From assembly GCA_023375785.1 (NCBI GenBank), contig SZWC01006677.1, positions 56,360 through 120,359 on the forward strand: a stretch of DNA of 64,000 nucleotides. Direction: 5' to 3'. Below, piece after piece: positions 33,031 to 45,299 of the stretch. The DNA is from Penium margaritaceum (Eukaryota; Streptophyta; Zygnematophyceae; Desmidiales; Peniaceae). The notes under the pieces were generated by a model. It searched no databases, was not told the DNA's origin, and saw nothing but the letters and a program-made list of their open reading frames with translations. The position numbers and the translations under genes were made by a program. How positions within the stretch are numbered: the first letter of the stretch is position 1; every line of letters starts with the position of its first letter.

Positions 33031-33298
33031 GTAGGCTGCCGTAGTTGCTGGGATACACAAGTAGGAAGGCATGAGAGTGAAGACACGGATCGGGTGGGGC
33101 AAGCTCACTTTGTGCAAGAGAGAGGTTAAAAACAATCGGACAAGTGAACGAGTAAGGAGCGAGCGAAGTGGTAAGTGCCGGTTGACTGGGCCACCCATGC
33201 GAGGCTCTCGACGTGGGGCCCAGACGCCACCCAGGGATCCAACCTGACCCTGGAGTGCGAGTGCTCCAGGCGGTTTCTCACATGCCGGCACAAACCGG
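33031..33298 (-). repeat. Element C 5' LTR
   Basis: This is the partner of 25260-25527, with the PBS on its inner side. Confidence 0.85.
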
Positions 33299-34089
33299 TC
33301 GTGTGGTCCGAAGGGATCAGCAACCCAACTCACTAGGTTGAAAACATGCAAAGGTGTGAGAAATCACACAAACCACAAATGTATGTGGTACATGCACTCC
33401 GATAAGGGTGTGTCCCACTCTAGAATGTAACAACGTACAACATCACTACAATTTGGATCTCCATAAGATTGGTCTTGGTGTTGTTGCCACCAATTGAGGA
33501 CTTGATGGTGTTACCACAACTGTGTGCTCCATGTTGTGCCACAGTTTTGCACCAGAGAGATTCCAGTCCGAATCAGTCACCTGCAGTGATGATATGTGTG
33601 TGCGTGTGTAGAGTCAAGAGGTCACTTGCGTGTGACGTCACGATCATAACCAACAAGAACAAAACCATTCTAGGAATTGGGAAAACTAGTCAACTTAAAG
33701 TTAGCATGAAGTGAAAATCTCTGGAAACAAAAAATGAGGCATACTTGGGACCTTGCGCGTTCCAATTTAGGGAACCCAAGCCACGCAGTTCCGTGAAAGG
33801 CAAGTTCAAGGAACTTCACCGGTGAGAAACTGGGGTTTTTTAAACTTTTAGAAAATCTAGCGCTATCGGGAAGTTTATCATAATGCATTGATTGATCACT
33901 AAAAGTTATGGTAATCTTGTCTACACTACTGGAAATGGTTGAACAAGTCATGACCATTGGAAACAGCAAAATTGAACGTACGGGCAGGTGGCCAAAACAC
34001 CCTTGGCCGGTCGACGTAGCAATTTGAAGATTGACACATAACAAACCACGAGTAACGACATAAATCCCCACGTAGTTTGGGAGGCGTCG
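33299..34089. other. Unassigned AT-rich DNA right of element C
   Basis: No domain or repeat was recognised. Part may be the 3' end of relict E. Confidence 0.35.
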
Positions 34090-35000
34090 CAGCCCTGCCA
34101 TTTGACCAATTATGCCATTACATTTCCATGATGATGTAGTCCTGAAATATCCTTTATGGTGTATCGAGATCCGCCGTTTTCTTGGATGAGAGGTAGTGGT
34201 ATCACGTCTCTACCATGGAAGTTCTCATTGGGGTCCCCATAAATTCTCCTTCTGCTAGTGTAGAACGCCAGGTGCATAGCCATGCTTTGCAACTGTCTAA
34301 GCTTGGTGACGACTTGTGTCCGCATATCCTAGGTCACAACAGACCCAACCACTTATGTGTGAGCTTTGCATAGTCCTGTCCTCACAAACAAATGTTTGTA
34401 AAGCTGGGTATGATGCAGTCACCGACGTGGAACTTGGTGTTCGTCCAATCTTGGGTGGATGCTTACTTCATTGCTGCATGTGTCTGAACAAGGGTCTGCC
34501 AAGTCTTATCCTAGATGCTCTAGAATCTTTGGCGTTGGATGTTCCTTGAACTCTGTGGTATTGAGGGGAATGTGCCATGAACCACCTCGATGGATGAATT
34601 CCAAGTTGTGGTGGATGTCACATAGTTGTGCGGGAGCTCGGCAGATGAATACTTGACCGCTTGTAGCGCTTGTGCCTTGCACAGATTTTGGAGGAGTTAT
34701 TTGAGCACCTGATTGGTACACTCAATCCGTCCATCACTTTGGGAGCGGAATACAATTCATACCCGTTTCCAATTCTTGTGGCGGGTCATTAACTATCGCC
34801 AAGATGTGCAACGTGAACCTCCCATCCATATCATTGGTGGTAGAGGAGGGAATGGATGTTGTTGGAAGGTGTTACCAAGGGACATCCAATGTTCACTTAT
34901 TGGTGAACGTGGTTGGCGTCGGGATGAAGTGCTGCATCTTTTGAATTGGTTGACCACCATGAGTATTGTGTCAAACCCTTAAGGTGCCGGCTAACTCAAG
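34090..35000 (-). mobile_element. Element E: Ty3/Gypsy relict (integrase C terminus and chromodomain)
   Basis: Minus-strand fragments in order match the end of a Gypsy polyprotein: DTILMVVNQF near 34975, SQSDGRIECTNQVL near 34730, FHVGD near 34430, then PLPLIQENGG and a chromodomain-like QWQGCDASQTTWG at about 34100-34055. It is heavily broken with many interruptions, and its LTRs were not securely found. Confidence 0.6.
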
Positions 35001-35984
35001 GAAGGCCAACTTGAATGGAAAACATTGTGATGTTGTACTAATTGTCCTGCTCAAACCTGATGTTATAGTTTAAACAAAGTTCTTCGGGGGCAATGTCACT
35101 ACAAGTGATGATGTCACGGAACTGCTGTGAGTACTCCACCACGTTAGACCATTGGTGCAGGCATTAAACCGTGTAATATGCATCAAATGTTCCATTGAGC
35201 CTTTAAAAGTATACAAGGATGGCACGTACAAACTTGGCCCACTTCTCGATGCTCAAACAATGACGTAAATTGTAACATAAACATGGAGAAAACATGGGCA
35301 GATAACACTTACATTGGCAAGCATGGATGGATGGGGTTTATTGTTGCGAGACAGGGGCAAAATGGGATTCTTGTTTTCCAACAGGGGATAACCAGGCTTA
35401 TTGTTCTGATGTAAGGACAAATGACAGTCTCACATGAAAAAAACACGAGGGAATCTGAAGTTTCGTTCAGAATGAAATGGTTTTTTTCTAAAATCTCCAA
35501 CTCTTTATTTACCCCATCTGTTACTTATAGGCTAGGGATCACGCTCAAGGCACGTGGCACCAGTCGGTGCTACATTCCTGCCATCTAGAAATTCAACACC
35601 GACGTCCAAAATGGGTCTCAAAGCCTGGCCCCCTGATACCAAGTGCACCGATGGATAGGATGCTAGACCCAGTTGTCCCAAAGAACGATGATAGAGGTTC
35701 TCTGATCCACGATTCAGTCCATGTACTGACCATGGGCCAGCGACCACGCTTTAGCCACATGGCACCAGCCCGATGTGACATATCCACAATACAAACACAG
35801 AGCAACTATCATGCACCACTAAATGTTGGATGGATTTGTATCCTCCCCTAGTACAATGCACGACAGAACAAAGATATTGAATGTCAAACATTTTAAGAAG
35901 AAAGGAAGAGAATGAATTGAGTACTAATTTACTCTTATGTGATTAAAGAAGAGTATTGAATGTACACCGGTGACGAGTGACATA
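35001..35984. other. Unassigned stretch with a minus-strand PBS-like site
   Basis: TTGGTATCAGGGGGCC is read on the minus strand at about 35643-35628 and resembles an initiator-Met PBS, so an LTR (perhaps of relict E) may lie to its right. No paired repeat was found. No coding domain was recognised. Confidence 0.3.
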
Positions 35985-38900
35985 TTCGTCTAAAAGATGG
36001 GACTCCTTGGAGCCGTGTACATAAACAATACCATCTTTCAGTGGGTAAAGGTGCAAGGAAAGCGTGAGGCTCTCAAGGCTATTGTTGAGGCTCTGATGAT
36101 ATCAGATTTGGGTTCAAGTTTGCCAACCTATTGGCGTACGTCGCGTAAGAAATCACAGACCTCAAGTGTGATCACCAGCTGTACTGTTTGGCCGCTCATG
36201 AGATAATCCACCCATGTGACAACCTTGTCAATGCGTTGCAAAGCATTACTAAGGTGCAGATGCAGAACCGGTCGCAGCGTGCCACAGCTAGTGGCAGCAA
36301 GGACTTGCCCACCGAGAAGACATCGGAGGCAGTCATGAACATGTCCTTCCTTCACGGTGTGGAGATCTTCTGGATGTGGGTGAAGCCAACCAACTGGCTG
36401 AATTATACGGAGCATATTGTGCACAAGGCTTGACTCGGCCAGTGGGATGACCTTGCCATGATATAACTTGAAGACAAGCTCTTCGAGTACATGGTCAAGG
36501 TGTAGGATGTGCATCAACCACACCTGGAGTGGGAACTGTTGTGGGAGGGCTTCCATGCTATCATGTGCAAGAAGAACATCCAGCATGAGGAGGCGTAATA
36601 TACCTTGCACAAGATCAAGGACTTGAAGTAGCTAGATAGCTCGCTTGAGGCCTACTTGAGCGAGTTCATTGCACTTGTACACGAAGCCAAAAGTTTCACC
36701 AAGGGACGATGGGAACCAGAAATTCAACTACATAGATTGCTTGCTACTAGATTGATTTTGTGATGGTCTTTTCAGTGAGAAGCTGAAGGACAAGACCATC
36801 ACATTGGCAATGGGCTAGGCTTGGACAAGCTGGAGGAAGTTTCATGACTACATGAGTGAAGTGTATTTAGTGAACCCGTAGTCTTACTCGGATGCACGGC
36901 CAAATGCAAGTGCACACCAAGGTCATGACATGCGCATGGATGTTGGAAGGGCAAGAGAAACAACTGGATAGCGAAGCAAGGTTAAGGTAAAGTGGCATGC
37001 AAAACCACCAACCAAGAAGATTAGTGGGCACAAGGTCCCCAACCACAAGTGTGGCTACAACAACGACAAGGCGCAGTCGGTGCGTGGGTGTTGCAACACA
37101 GCCTTTTACAACGGACTCTACTACACCTGTATGTAGCTTGGCCACTTTAGGGCTCAGTGCCTTTAGGCTGTTGGTGGTGGAAAAGAGGTCGCAGCGTTGG
37201 CCGCAGCCGCAGCATCTCGTGGAGATGATATTGCAGAGGCTGCGATCAGGGACATGGACTGTGTTGTTGCCGTGGCAGTAGGCCCGACCATGGAAACAGA
37301 CAAGAATGTGAGTCATGTTCGTGGGGACCACTCTGGGATAAAGTTAGATCAGGATTGTGGTTAGCGTTTTCAGACAAGGATACAAAACAATTTGAGTTTT
37401 TGATGAATTAAAATGTCTGTGTCATTTTATCTCCTCTCATTTAAAATCATTCTACACTTGCTTACCATCATTTCCCACTAAACATTGCATCTCGAGAAGA
37501 AATACATGATCGAACGTACTTATTTGTGGGGCCACCAACCACTGTGCGAGGATTGCTCAAAGCAATGAGCTTAATCACTTCTATAGTACCTTTGTTTGAT
37601 GATTTCAATACAGTCACATGTAACAGTTAGAAGGTGAAAGCCGAATTCACACAGCCACAAAATGTGGACAAGAGTAGGTGAATAATGAGATCTGTAGTGC
37701 ACATTGCAATTGTTATGTGTTTACGACAAACTTGGCTTACAACATAACAAACCAGTTCAAAGGAAACCTAGCTGGTGCTCTTGTGCACATGTTGGCTCAC
37801 ACTGAAGGAGATGAATCCTTTGTCAGCCTTGGTTTTGCCCTATAGATGGGCCTTGATACGAGCCATTGGATGGCGCATTTGCCACAAGTGACAGCCGTAC
37901 GGTTCCTATGATTGGTACATATAAAGTAAATGTTTACATTCAAGGGTATACACAAAGCATCATATTGAAGGTACAAAACCCTGTTGACTCGTCCGACATG
38001 ATGTTAGGAGATCACTGGCTCCATAAAGACAAGGCTTTGTTGTGCTTTAAGTCAAGCTGTTGAAACCTTCAAAGGGAACAACATTGTATTACGTTGATTC
38101 CAAGTACGGAATTATCACTGATCCGACTTGAAATCATTTCCCACTTGTATGTAATGTAGGTCAAGAGACGTATACAACAAGGTTCTTGATACTTCCCGGC
38201 TCAGCTACAAAAAGTGGAGGACGAAGTGAAGGAAAACACACAGTATCAAACCAAATCTGTATTTGCAGAATTCTTGGATGTTTTACAAGATCCACCGACT
38301 AGGCTTCCACCAGAACGACCCATGGGCCACGCGATTCTGTTGTGCTTGAAGGTAACTCCTCCACTCATACCCATCGCCTTATGCCGACAGAAAGGTGAGA
38401 GGCCAAGCATCAAATAAAAGAGTACCTTGCAGAAAGGTGGAACGAGTCAAGTACCTTGCTGTATGTTTCACCAATCCTTTTTGTGAACAAAAAGGACGAT
38501 GATTTATGCATGTCCGTGGCCAACCGGACAGTGAACAAGCTGGTATTGAAAAATTGATTCTCCTTATTGATGATAGAGGAACTGTTTAGAGGGACTGTTT
38601 GAAAACTTCCAAGGGGTAAAGTCTTTTTGTCCTTAGATTTGTCTCAACAGTACCATCAAATCCGCATCATGGAAGATGATGTGCCCAAAACTACATCTTG
38701 GATGCACATGTGGTATTATTAGTTTTGGATGTGATGCTTCAGGCTAAATACAACCCAATAACCTTGTAGGGAGAAAGAAAGCAAACGTTCACCATGCCAC
38801 ATGGTCTCGTTTTCTTAGTTTACCTTGACAACACCCAAGTTTTCTCCAGATCAATGAATGAGTAAATAGAACATCCATGCAAAGTCCTCCTGATCTTTCA

Positions 38901-39665
38901 AGAATAGAAGTTCTACACAAAAGTGAGCAAGTGCAAGTTTGCACAAGATGAGCTCAAATACCTTGGACACATAGCTGGCAAAGACGGTTTTCGTGTTGAC
39001 CTAGAAAAGGTCCAAGTCGTGGTGGATTTGCTGTGCCCAGAAAATTTTGGGTAGATTAGGTCTTTCCTTGACCTTGCAAGCTGTTTTTGACGGTTTACAC
39101 AAGGACATTTGATCTTGGTAGCTCTGCTAACTATGCTCACACAAAAAGACGTGCATTAAGAAAGGAAATTTGACCACACAAATCATTTTCTCAAAGTCAA
39201 AGAACTTCTATCCACGATGCATGTTTTAGCTCTTCCAGATCCTTTGTAACTGTGGAAGGTACGTTGTGATGCATCAGTAGTAACATGAAGCAGTCGTGCA
39301 GAATGGTCATCCAAGTGCGTATGAAAACCAGAAGCTCGTACATATAGATACACAATGCACGACTAGTGATCAAGAGCTCCTCGCTGTGGTACATGCTTTC
39401 AACATGTGGCCTTGCTACCTTGAGGGTATTAGAGGGGGGGGACGTGAAAGTAGTGTTCGTCCACAATCAATTGGTGTTTTTTTCAAAAACACAACTGAAC
39501 CTGTCAACACAACAAGCGTGTTAGACCAAAAACCAGAGCAAATTCTTGTTCATGTGGAAAAATCATCTAGGGGGCATAAACATGGCCAATCCACTAAGCC
39601 GATAGCCTATGGAAATCAAAGCAACCACCGACGTCGGTGGATGCTTTATGGCCATTGCAATTGTT
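35985..39665 (+). mobile_element. Element F: Ty3/Gypsy relict, same family as D
   Basis: In order on the plus strand: gag (TIFQWVKVQGKREALKA at 36030, parallel to TLLQWVRVHRQREALEA in D; a knuckle-like segment near 37130), protease (DESFVSLGF at about 37810), RT (EFLDVLQDPPTRLPPERPMG at about 38270; SKCKFAQDELKYLGH at about 38930) and RNase H (TSDQELLAVVHAFNMW at about 39360). It is heavily broken and much older than D. No LTRs remain; it stops in RNase H where the 21-bp repeat begins. Confidence 0.8.
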
Positions 39666-39678
39666 AAAGCGCAAACTC

Positions 39679-39825
39679 CTCAGGCGTAGGCGCAAGGTTC
39701 TTATGCGTAGGTGCAAGCTTCTCAAGCGTATGCGGAAGCTTTCCAGGCACAGGTACAGGCTTCTTAGGCACATTTGCAAGCATCTTAGGTGTAGGCACAA
39801 GCTTCTCAGGCGTAGGCGCAAGCTT
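39679..39825. repeat. 21-bp minisatellite (7 units) at the F/G junction
   Basis: Seven 21-bp units, consensus CTCAGGCGTAGGCGCAAGCTT, all of equal length. Both strands are open; the plus strand gives a basic heptad (LLRRRRK-like), the minus strand LRLRSLR. Confidence 0.9.
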
Positions 39826-39839
39826 CTAGGTTGATGATA

Positions 39840-41690
39840 AGTTTTGGCACTTGCACAAGGTTTTTTGTGGCCTAAAGCAGTCACCTTGTTGTTTGAACCA
39901 GGAGATCATTAGCACGTTGACACGTGTCGGCTACGTGTAGTGTAATGCCGATCCGACCCTCCTGCTTTCCGGATAGTTGAGCGGTTTACCGCTATCCTGG
40001 TCTATTTGCATGACCTTTCAACAACATCTCCTTTGATGGAGGTCATGAAGGATGCCAAGGCAATGACTTTGGCCTGCTTTGTGACCTCCACTCTCTTAAT
40101 TTGCCTATAAGATGAAGGACTTTAGACGTGTGGTTGTGTGTGATCTTCGGCCACAGACACTTTTTCTACACTAGGCATGTTATGCCTGGGTTGTGGGGAA
40201 GTAGTTTGTTGACCTCCTTTATGTAGTTTCCATGGCCTCGGACCCCATCATACTTGAGGTTCAGGATGCCTTGAAGATGGGTGGTCCACCAAAGTAAGGG
40301 GAGACAATGTACGTGACCCTACATTTGTGCCTCATCAAGTACCTGATGTACTTGGCCACAACCACACAATGTGGCATTACCTTTGCCATCAAGATCCTTG
40401 CATAATCCTTATAGTGTCCTTCGGTGAGAGCCCTTCATGGACTTGTGTGAGTGGTATGGTACATGGTTTTTGTATCGTGTCTCGAGTCCTTCTTTCTTTG
40501 GTATTGTTTTGTGGTTGTCGACAGCTACATACACAGTGATTGGGCTTGGAGCCCTCATGGGTGCAGTCGGACTATCTATGTGTTCTTGGATGGCACCATT
40601 GTGTTGTGGCACATTGGCAAGTAGGACTGCATTGTACATAGCACATTAGAAACTGATTCTTGGGACAAGGGCGGCTGATTCCGTATAATACCTGTTTTAT
40701 GGGTTGCGTCAGTTTGTGATTTGTATCGTTCTACACTATGACAGCTAGAGTGCTCCTGGTATCATAGAGAAACTGCGTTGTGTTTCATGCATGCATGAAG
40801 GACATTACTTTTGAGTATCATTTTGTGTGTAATTTGGTGGAGCGACATGTAATTTGTATCATTTAGGCTAGCACAGACATACAAAAAATGAACATCTTGA
40901 CCAAGGCACTGGTGCGGGGGAAGTTCATGGTGGCCATTTGTATATTTAGGCTTTGCTTCCTTCCTAAGGATGGATGACAGTGGGTGTACATGTGTATGGA
41001 TAGTTGATGATGACGTTGCACACTTGTTTTAGTTCTATACGTGTATGGACATACGTACCATCGGTTCACGGGGGAGTGTTATGTGAGCCACCCTTGTATG
41101 TTTCCCTGTGCTTGTGCACATCGTTGATGCAGACCTAGCTATTGCCAGAGTACCTTTGGGTGGAAGCTTGTCCAGTAGCAGGTGCAAGAAAACTACGAGG
41201 GGATCCTAGGTTCCTGTTGGGGCCATTTGGTTTGCAAAGGGATCATAGTTGGACAACCTGTAAGGTTGTCTCTTTGGACCTCCCAATGTTGGACAACTTT
41301 TAAGGTTGTCTATTTGGACATGGTTTTGAGCTTGATTTGCATGTTCGACATTGCATGTCTACCAGTTTTTTCTGGTACCATGCGTGCGTATAGTCATTGC
41401 ATTTGTCTTGAGAGTCTGCATTTGCAGGTTTAGACGACGTTCTATTTCGATGTTTGCGTACAGAACTACAGTTAAGTAGCAGCGTTGGATTGGGTTTGAG
41501 AGCAAATTGACCACTGTCGCATGCGTCACCCGTCGTTTTCCGCTACAAGTATTCATGTTGTGTTCTTCTCACATTTCATCCCTCTCTACATACTCTGGAG
41601 TTTGAGGTTTATAAGCCTCTACGCATCTCTCTAGCCCAACCGTTGTTGTTTCTTACACCCGCCTCACATGCTAGTGCATCAGCAGACTGG
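39840..41690 (+). mobile_element. Element G: Ty1/Copia relict with 3' LTR
   Basis: Copia fragments in order on the plus strand: GLKQSP at about 39875, a YVDD-equivalent block near 40005, KYLMYLATTT near 40340, GTIVLWHIGK near 40590, and FEYHFV then ILTKAL near 40815-40905. A polypurine tract (CACGGGGGAG) abuts TGTTATGTGAGCC at 41077, the start of the 3' LTR; its right end is uncertain. It is 5'-truncated and heavily broken. Confidence 0.72.
41077..41690 (+). repeat. Element G 3' LTR (right end approximate)
   Basis: It begins TGTTATG after the polypurine tract. It contains a 40-bp tandem pair at 41248-41319, each unit with a stem-loop GACAACC/GGTTGTC or a variant. No second LTR is present to set the end. 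Confidence 0.5.
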
Positions 41691-41814
41691 ACAATGTCAT
41701 CGCGTTAGCAAGAGCAAGCTTCCTAGTATCTTCTTACTCATAGCCACAAATTCAACATTATGAGATGTGATAAAAGAGACTACACACATTCACAAGCAGC
41801 ACGAAACACCCACT

Positions 41815-42606
41815 AAGAGCCTCATGGACACACAACAGGCCAACCACATGAACACCTACCTTGAAGACATTGTTGTCCAGCGCTTTGCCAAGAAATCAGT
41901 TGTTTGATTTCAAATATTGACCTAAAAGATCTAGAAATCATTTAGAGCGATGCAATGATGCACAAAGTGATACTTTGCATTGATGTGATTAGTGTCGATG
42001 TCATGCGTGCCATTGTGCTCAGCAGTAACCTTCATACTTTTGTTATCGTAGTGCAATGTGTTGCGGAAAATAGACATTCATAGCATTTGTAATAGTTGTT
42101 TCAATTATACGCTCTCACATGTCCCTAAAACAAATGCACCGTACTCGGCCTCACAAGAGTTGCATGCCACACAATCCTCCTTGACGCTTCTACACGAGAA
42201 AACCGTCATCCAAACGAGGAACATGTAACTAGTGTGATTGTGATCACCTACATTATGGATGGGATAAAGGGTGTAGATGATGGAGCGATAGCAATGGACG
42301 GTTTGATTGCACTACGATGATAGCCTTCCTTCTTGAGAGATGAGGTGATCTCCTAGTTCCAACAACAAGGCGCCTGTTTCAGGCCATGAAGGGTTCCTTT
42401 TTAGCCGCCATGTTTTGTCATTGCCATCATAGAACCTGGGGGCAGGACCATGTAGATCTTCTCATCTATACGTCCGTACAGGAGTACTTGATTCATGTCC
42501 ATCTGTTGGAGTTCCCATTTGTGGCACACCAGAAGGCTCAAAAATGTACGGGATGTTGTTTAGCGACCAAGGGGTGTCGCAACATGTTAAGTCAACAGCT
42601 CCGGCA
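41815..42606 (-). mobile_element. Element H: Ty1/Copia relict, RT-RNase H part
   Basis: It is colinear with element C's RNase H and RT on the minus strand. Shared blocks include the stretch around 41955-42015 (against 25715-25790 in C) and 42470-42520, which encodes the YVDV/QMD-type RT block (against 26760-26830). Heavily broken, older than C. Confidence 0.65.
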
Positions 42607-42607
42607 T

Positions 42608-42908
42608 GGAGGTCATCGTCAGGGTTCATAGAATAACGTCTAGAGCTGGAGGAGGAGGTTTCTCCTCTGCGTCACTCTCGACCCGTCATCAATGACCCAT
42701 GTACAGAGAGACTCGAACATGTTGAGTTTCCAGCGGCCCATTTTCATTATTACTTTCCCCCCTCACTTTGGATCTCAACCAAGAGGGGTATTGCCTCAAA
42801 CTGGTGAGTTTGCATCAGTTTTCCGTGTTTGAAAATTGAAGCTATTCTTAAGCCAACTCGAAATATATTTTTAAAACCATGGTACAAGATCATCTCGTGC
42901 AAGGCATG
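42608..42908 (-). repeat. Part of the 3' LTR of element J, split by element D
   Basis: The stretch (GTCATCAATGACCC, then TTGGATCTCAACCAAGAGGGG) is a diverged version of D's own LTR. The remainder of the same LTR resumes at 51534 after D. Confidence 0.65.
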
Positions 42909-43649
42909 TGTAACGTGTCGAGTCTCTAGCTCCTGCTCTGAAGTCATCGTCGGAGTTCGCAAAATGGCGTTCTCAGTCTGCGTCAGGGGTTTACCCCCTT
43001 CGTAGGACTTAGGGGCAATCGTCATCAACGACCCAGAGCAGGAAGACTCAAATGTTTCGAGTCTCCGGAGGCCCATATCTATTTTTAACCAAACCCCTGG
43101 TTTTGGGACCCAAACCGGGGGTTTTTACCTCAAACTCGTGTGATCGCACGAGTTATTTCATTTTTTTATGTCGAAGTTTGTCGTAAACGAACTTTGATTT
43201 ACGTTTTGCCATTATGGCGTAAAATCGTCGCGTGCGAGGCACGCTGGCAATTTCACGCCAGCTCTCTCTCCTCAACCTCGCTACGCCAATCCCTCGTTCT
43301 CGCTTCGCTGGTTTGAAAGGAGGGCGAGGGGGGGCGAGGGCATGAGGCCACGAGGCATTGCCCGCGAGGCCCTTGTAGCCCTTCAGCCGCCGATCGGGCT
43401 GAGGCCGCGATCGGCGGCTGGCGACTAGCCGGCCGATCGGGCTGAGGCCACGATCGGCGGCTGGCGACTAGCCGGCCGATGGCCGGCCGGTCGCTTGGCC
43501 GGCCGCCGGCCGTCTAGCCGGCCGGCAGCGAGCTGGCCAGCGGCCAGCAAAGTGCTGGCCGCCGGCTAGCCCTCGTTGACGCGAGGGGTGGTGCGCAACC
43601 ACCCCTCGCTTCAGCGAGGAGGGAGGGCCAAACCGGCCCTCCCGCTACA
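42909..43649 (-). repeat. Element D 3' LTR
   Basis: It is preceded on the minus strand by a polypurine tract (AGTGGGGAGGAA) at about 43661-43650 and starts TGTAGCGGGAGGG. It is longer than the 5' LTR chiefly because of a 43-bp tandem duplication starting at 43391 and 43434. It contains a dense cluster of GGCCGGCC/CGATCGG palindromes (43390-43560). Confidence 0.92.
43562..43610 (-). repeat. Stem-loop near the outer end of the D LTR
   Basis: Arms of about 22 nt (GCGAGGGGTGGT / ACCACCCCTCGC inside, CCTCGTTGA / TCAGCGAGG outside) flank a GCGCA loop. The same hairpin is in the 5' LTR at 51454-51503, and a version with different arm sequence is in J at 51828-51879. Confidence 0.85.
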
Positions 43650-43959
43650 TTCCTCCCCACTTATTATGAACCGTCCCGGTTCATGAACAACAAGTAGGAT
43701 TGTCAGTCAGTGAGTCATCAACATTGTGAAAGAAAGTTAATAATTTCTATCACCAGCTAAACATGAACACGTGCATGGTACTTAGACCTAAGCTGCAGCT
43801 TGTAGGTCAGCACGGCTAGCGGCCTCCCCCCTTTAGGCTGGAGCATCCGTGCGACAACCATGTTGGGCGTCCCCAACCTCCTATGGTCGCTGTCCATGAA
43901 TGCTGCCCTGTGGGAATGTTGTTCACGTTTTCCGCGTTCAGGTGGTACCTCCTGCCACG

Positions 43960-44117
43960 CGTCGATTGGTGCGAGCTGCAAGCTTGCTCCAGTACTTGTT
44001 GACCACCACTGTGGGCAACCGAGATTCGGGCTCCCATGAATTATGTTCAGGTCCACAACCAGCCCAATGAACGAGGTACTCCCTAACAAAGCGCGACCGA
44101 AGAGTACGCTCTTGGTG
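43960..44117 (-). pseudogene. Element D chromodomain (fossil)
   Basis: SRFVREYLVHWAGCGPEHNS followed by WEPES is a chromodomain pattern (YLV-W-G...-N-WEP) at the C terminus of pol. In chromoviruses this domain is linked to choice of insertion site in chromatin. Confidence 0.8.
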
Positions 44118-45197
44118 CTAGAGTAGGTGAAGGACCTCGTATTGGCCGTCGGCAGCCAAGACCACTGGCGGTGGCTGAACGGTTCCTTCTGTCGTGTATG
44201 GAGCTAGTAGGCTCACATGAAACACGTCATGTATCTTCATACTCGGCGGAAGTAGCAATCGGTGTGCCACTGGCCCGATGCGTGCCACAATGGGAAACGG
44301 CCCAATCCACTTCGGTTGAAGCTTTCTTGCCCCTGGCGACTTCAACCAAAGGTTTTTAGTGCTAAGCAACACTTTGTCACCGATGTCAAACAAGACCTCC
44401 CGGCGACCTTTGTCGGCATATGCCTTTTGTTGTTGCCAAGCTGCTTGGAGGTGACCCTTTGCCTCTTGTAACAAGGAGTCGATGCGGTCGGCAAAGGCTT
44501 GAGCGGAAGGAACCTGCCCTCCTGCACTCCCACTCTTCACCAATACAGAGGGTATCACTGGATGCCAACCACTGTTCAACACGAACGGAGTGAACTGTGT
44601 GGACTCGTTCACCGAGTTGTTCACCGCAAACTCTGCCGGTGTTAGGAATTCGTCCCAATCATGCATGACAGGGTCCACGTACATGCGGATCATGTGCTCC
44701 AGAGTGCGATTCATGTGCTCTGTTTGTCCGTCAGTTTGAGGGTGAAATGCTGCCGACATTTGCGACTCACTACCAAAGTATTTGTGCATCTTTTGCCAGA
44801 ACATACTAGCAAATTTCCGATCTCGATAGGAGATAATGCGCAGCGACAAGCCGTGATACTTTACGACACCCTCAAAGAAGAGACGAGCGGTCTCCTCTGC
44901 GTTCACGTCAGTGGTCGTAGGAATGAAGTGTGTCATCTTCGTCAAAAGATCCACAACCACTAGTATTGTATCATGGCTACGGGCCGTGTCCAGAAGACCA
45001 GTAATGAAGTCCATACTAACGCACTCCCATGGAGTCCCAGGAATTGGAAGTTGTTGGAGGAGTCCAGCAGGCTTCTTGTTACTAGCCTTATTCCGAAGAC
45101 ATGGGTCGCATGTCATGCAATACTTACGGACATCAACACTCCACCCTGGCCACCAATAGTGGTCCGAGAGTGCCTGTCCGGTCTTTCGGGGTCCCAC
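44118..45197 (-). pseudogene. Element D integrase (fossil, long open region)
   Basis: The region has the HHCC zinc finger (DHYWWPGW...CMTCDPCLRNK) and the core with MDFITGL, SYRDRKFAS and QTEHMNRTLEHM supplying the DDE acids, with HPQTDGQTE as a hallmark. Then comes the GPF/GPY-type module (KWIGPFPIVARIG...LPPSMKIHDVFHVS). It is about 360 codons and continues into the chromodomain. Confidence 0.92.
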
Positions 45198-45299
45198 ATG
45201 ACCTGCGACTGGCGGGTCGTGGAACTGGGAGATAACCTTTGCTCAAAGGTCTCCCGAGTTTGGCACAACAACTTCTTCTCCGTGCCAGAAGATTCTTGC

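Noticed and set aside
33019-33310. Target-site duplication for element C
   Set aside because: GAACA left of 25260 has no match right of 33298, and the LTR outer ends are not fixed.
35628-35643. Complete LTR element primed at the PBS-like TTGGTATCAGG site
   Set aside because: No paired LTR could be found on either side; recorded only as a possible site.
39594-39884. Arg/Leu-rich 96-codon minus-strand frame
   Set aside because: Translation of the 21-bp minisatellite.
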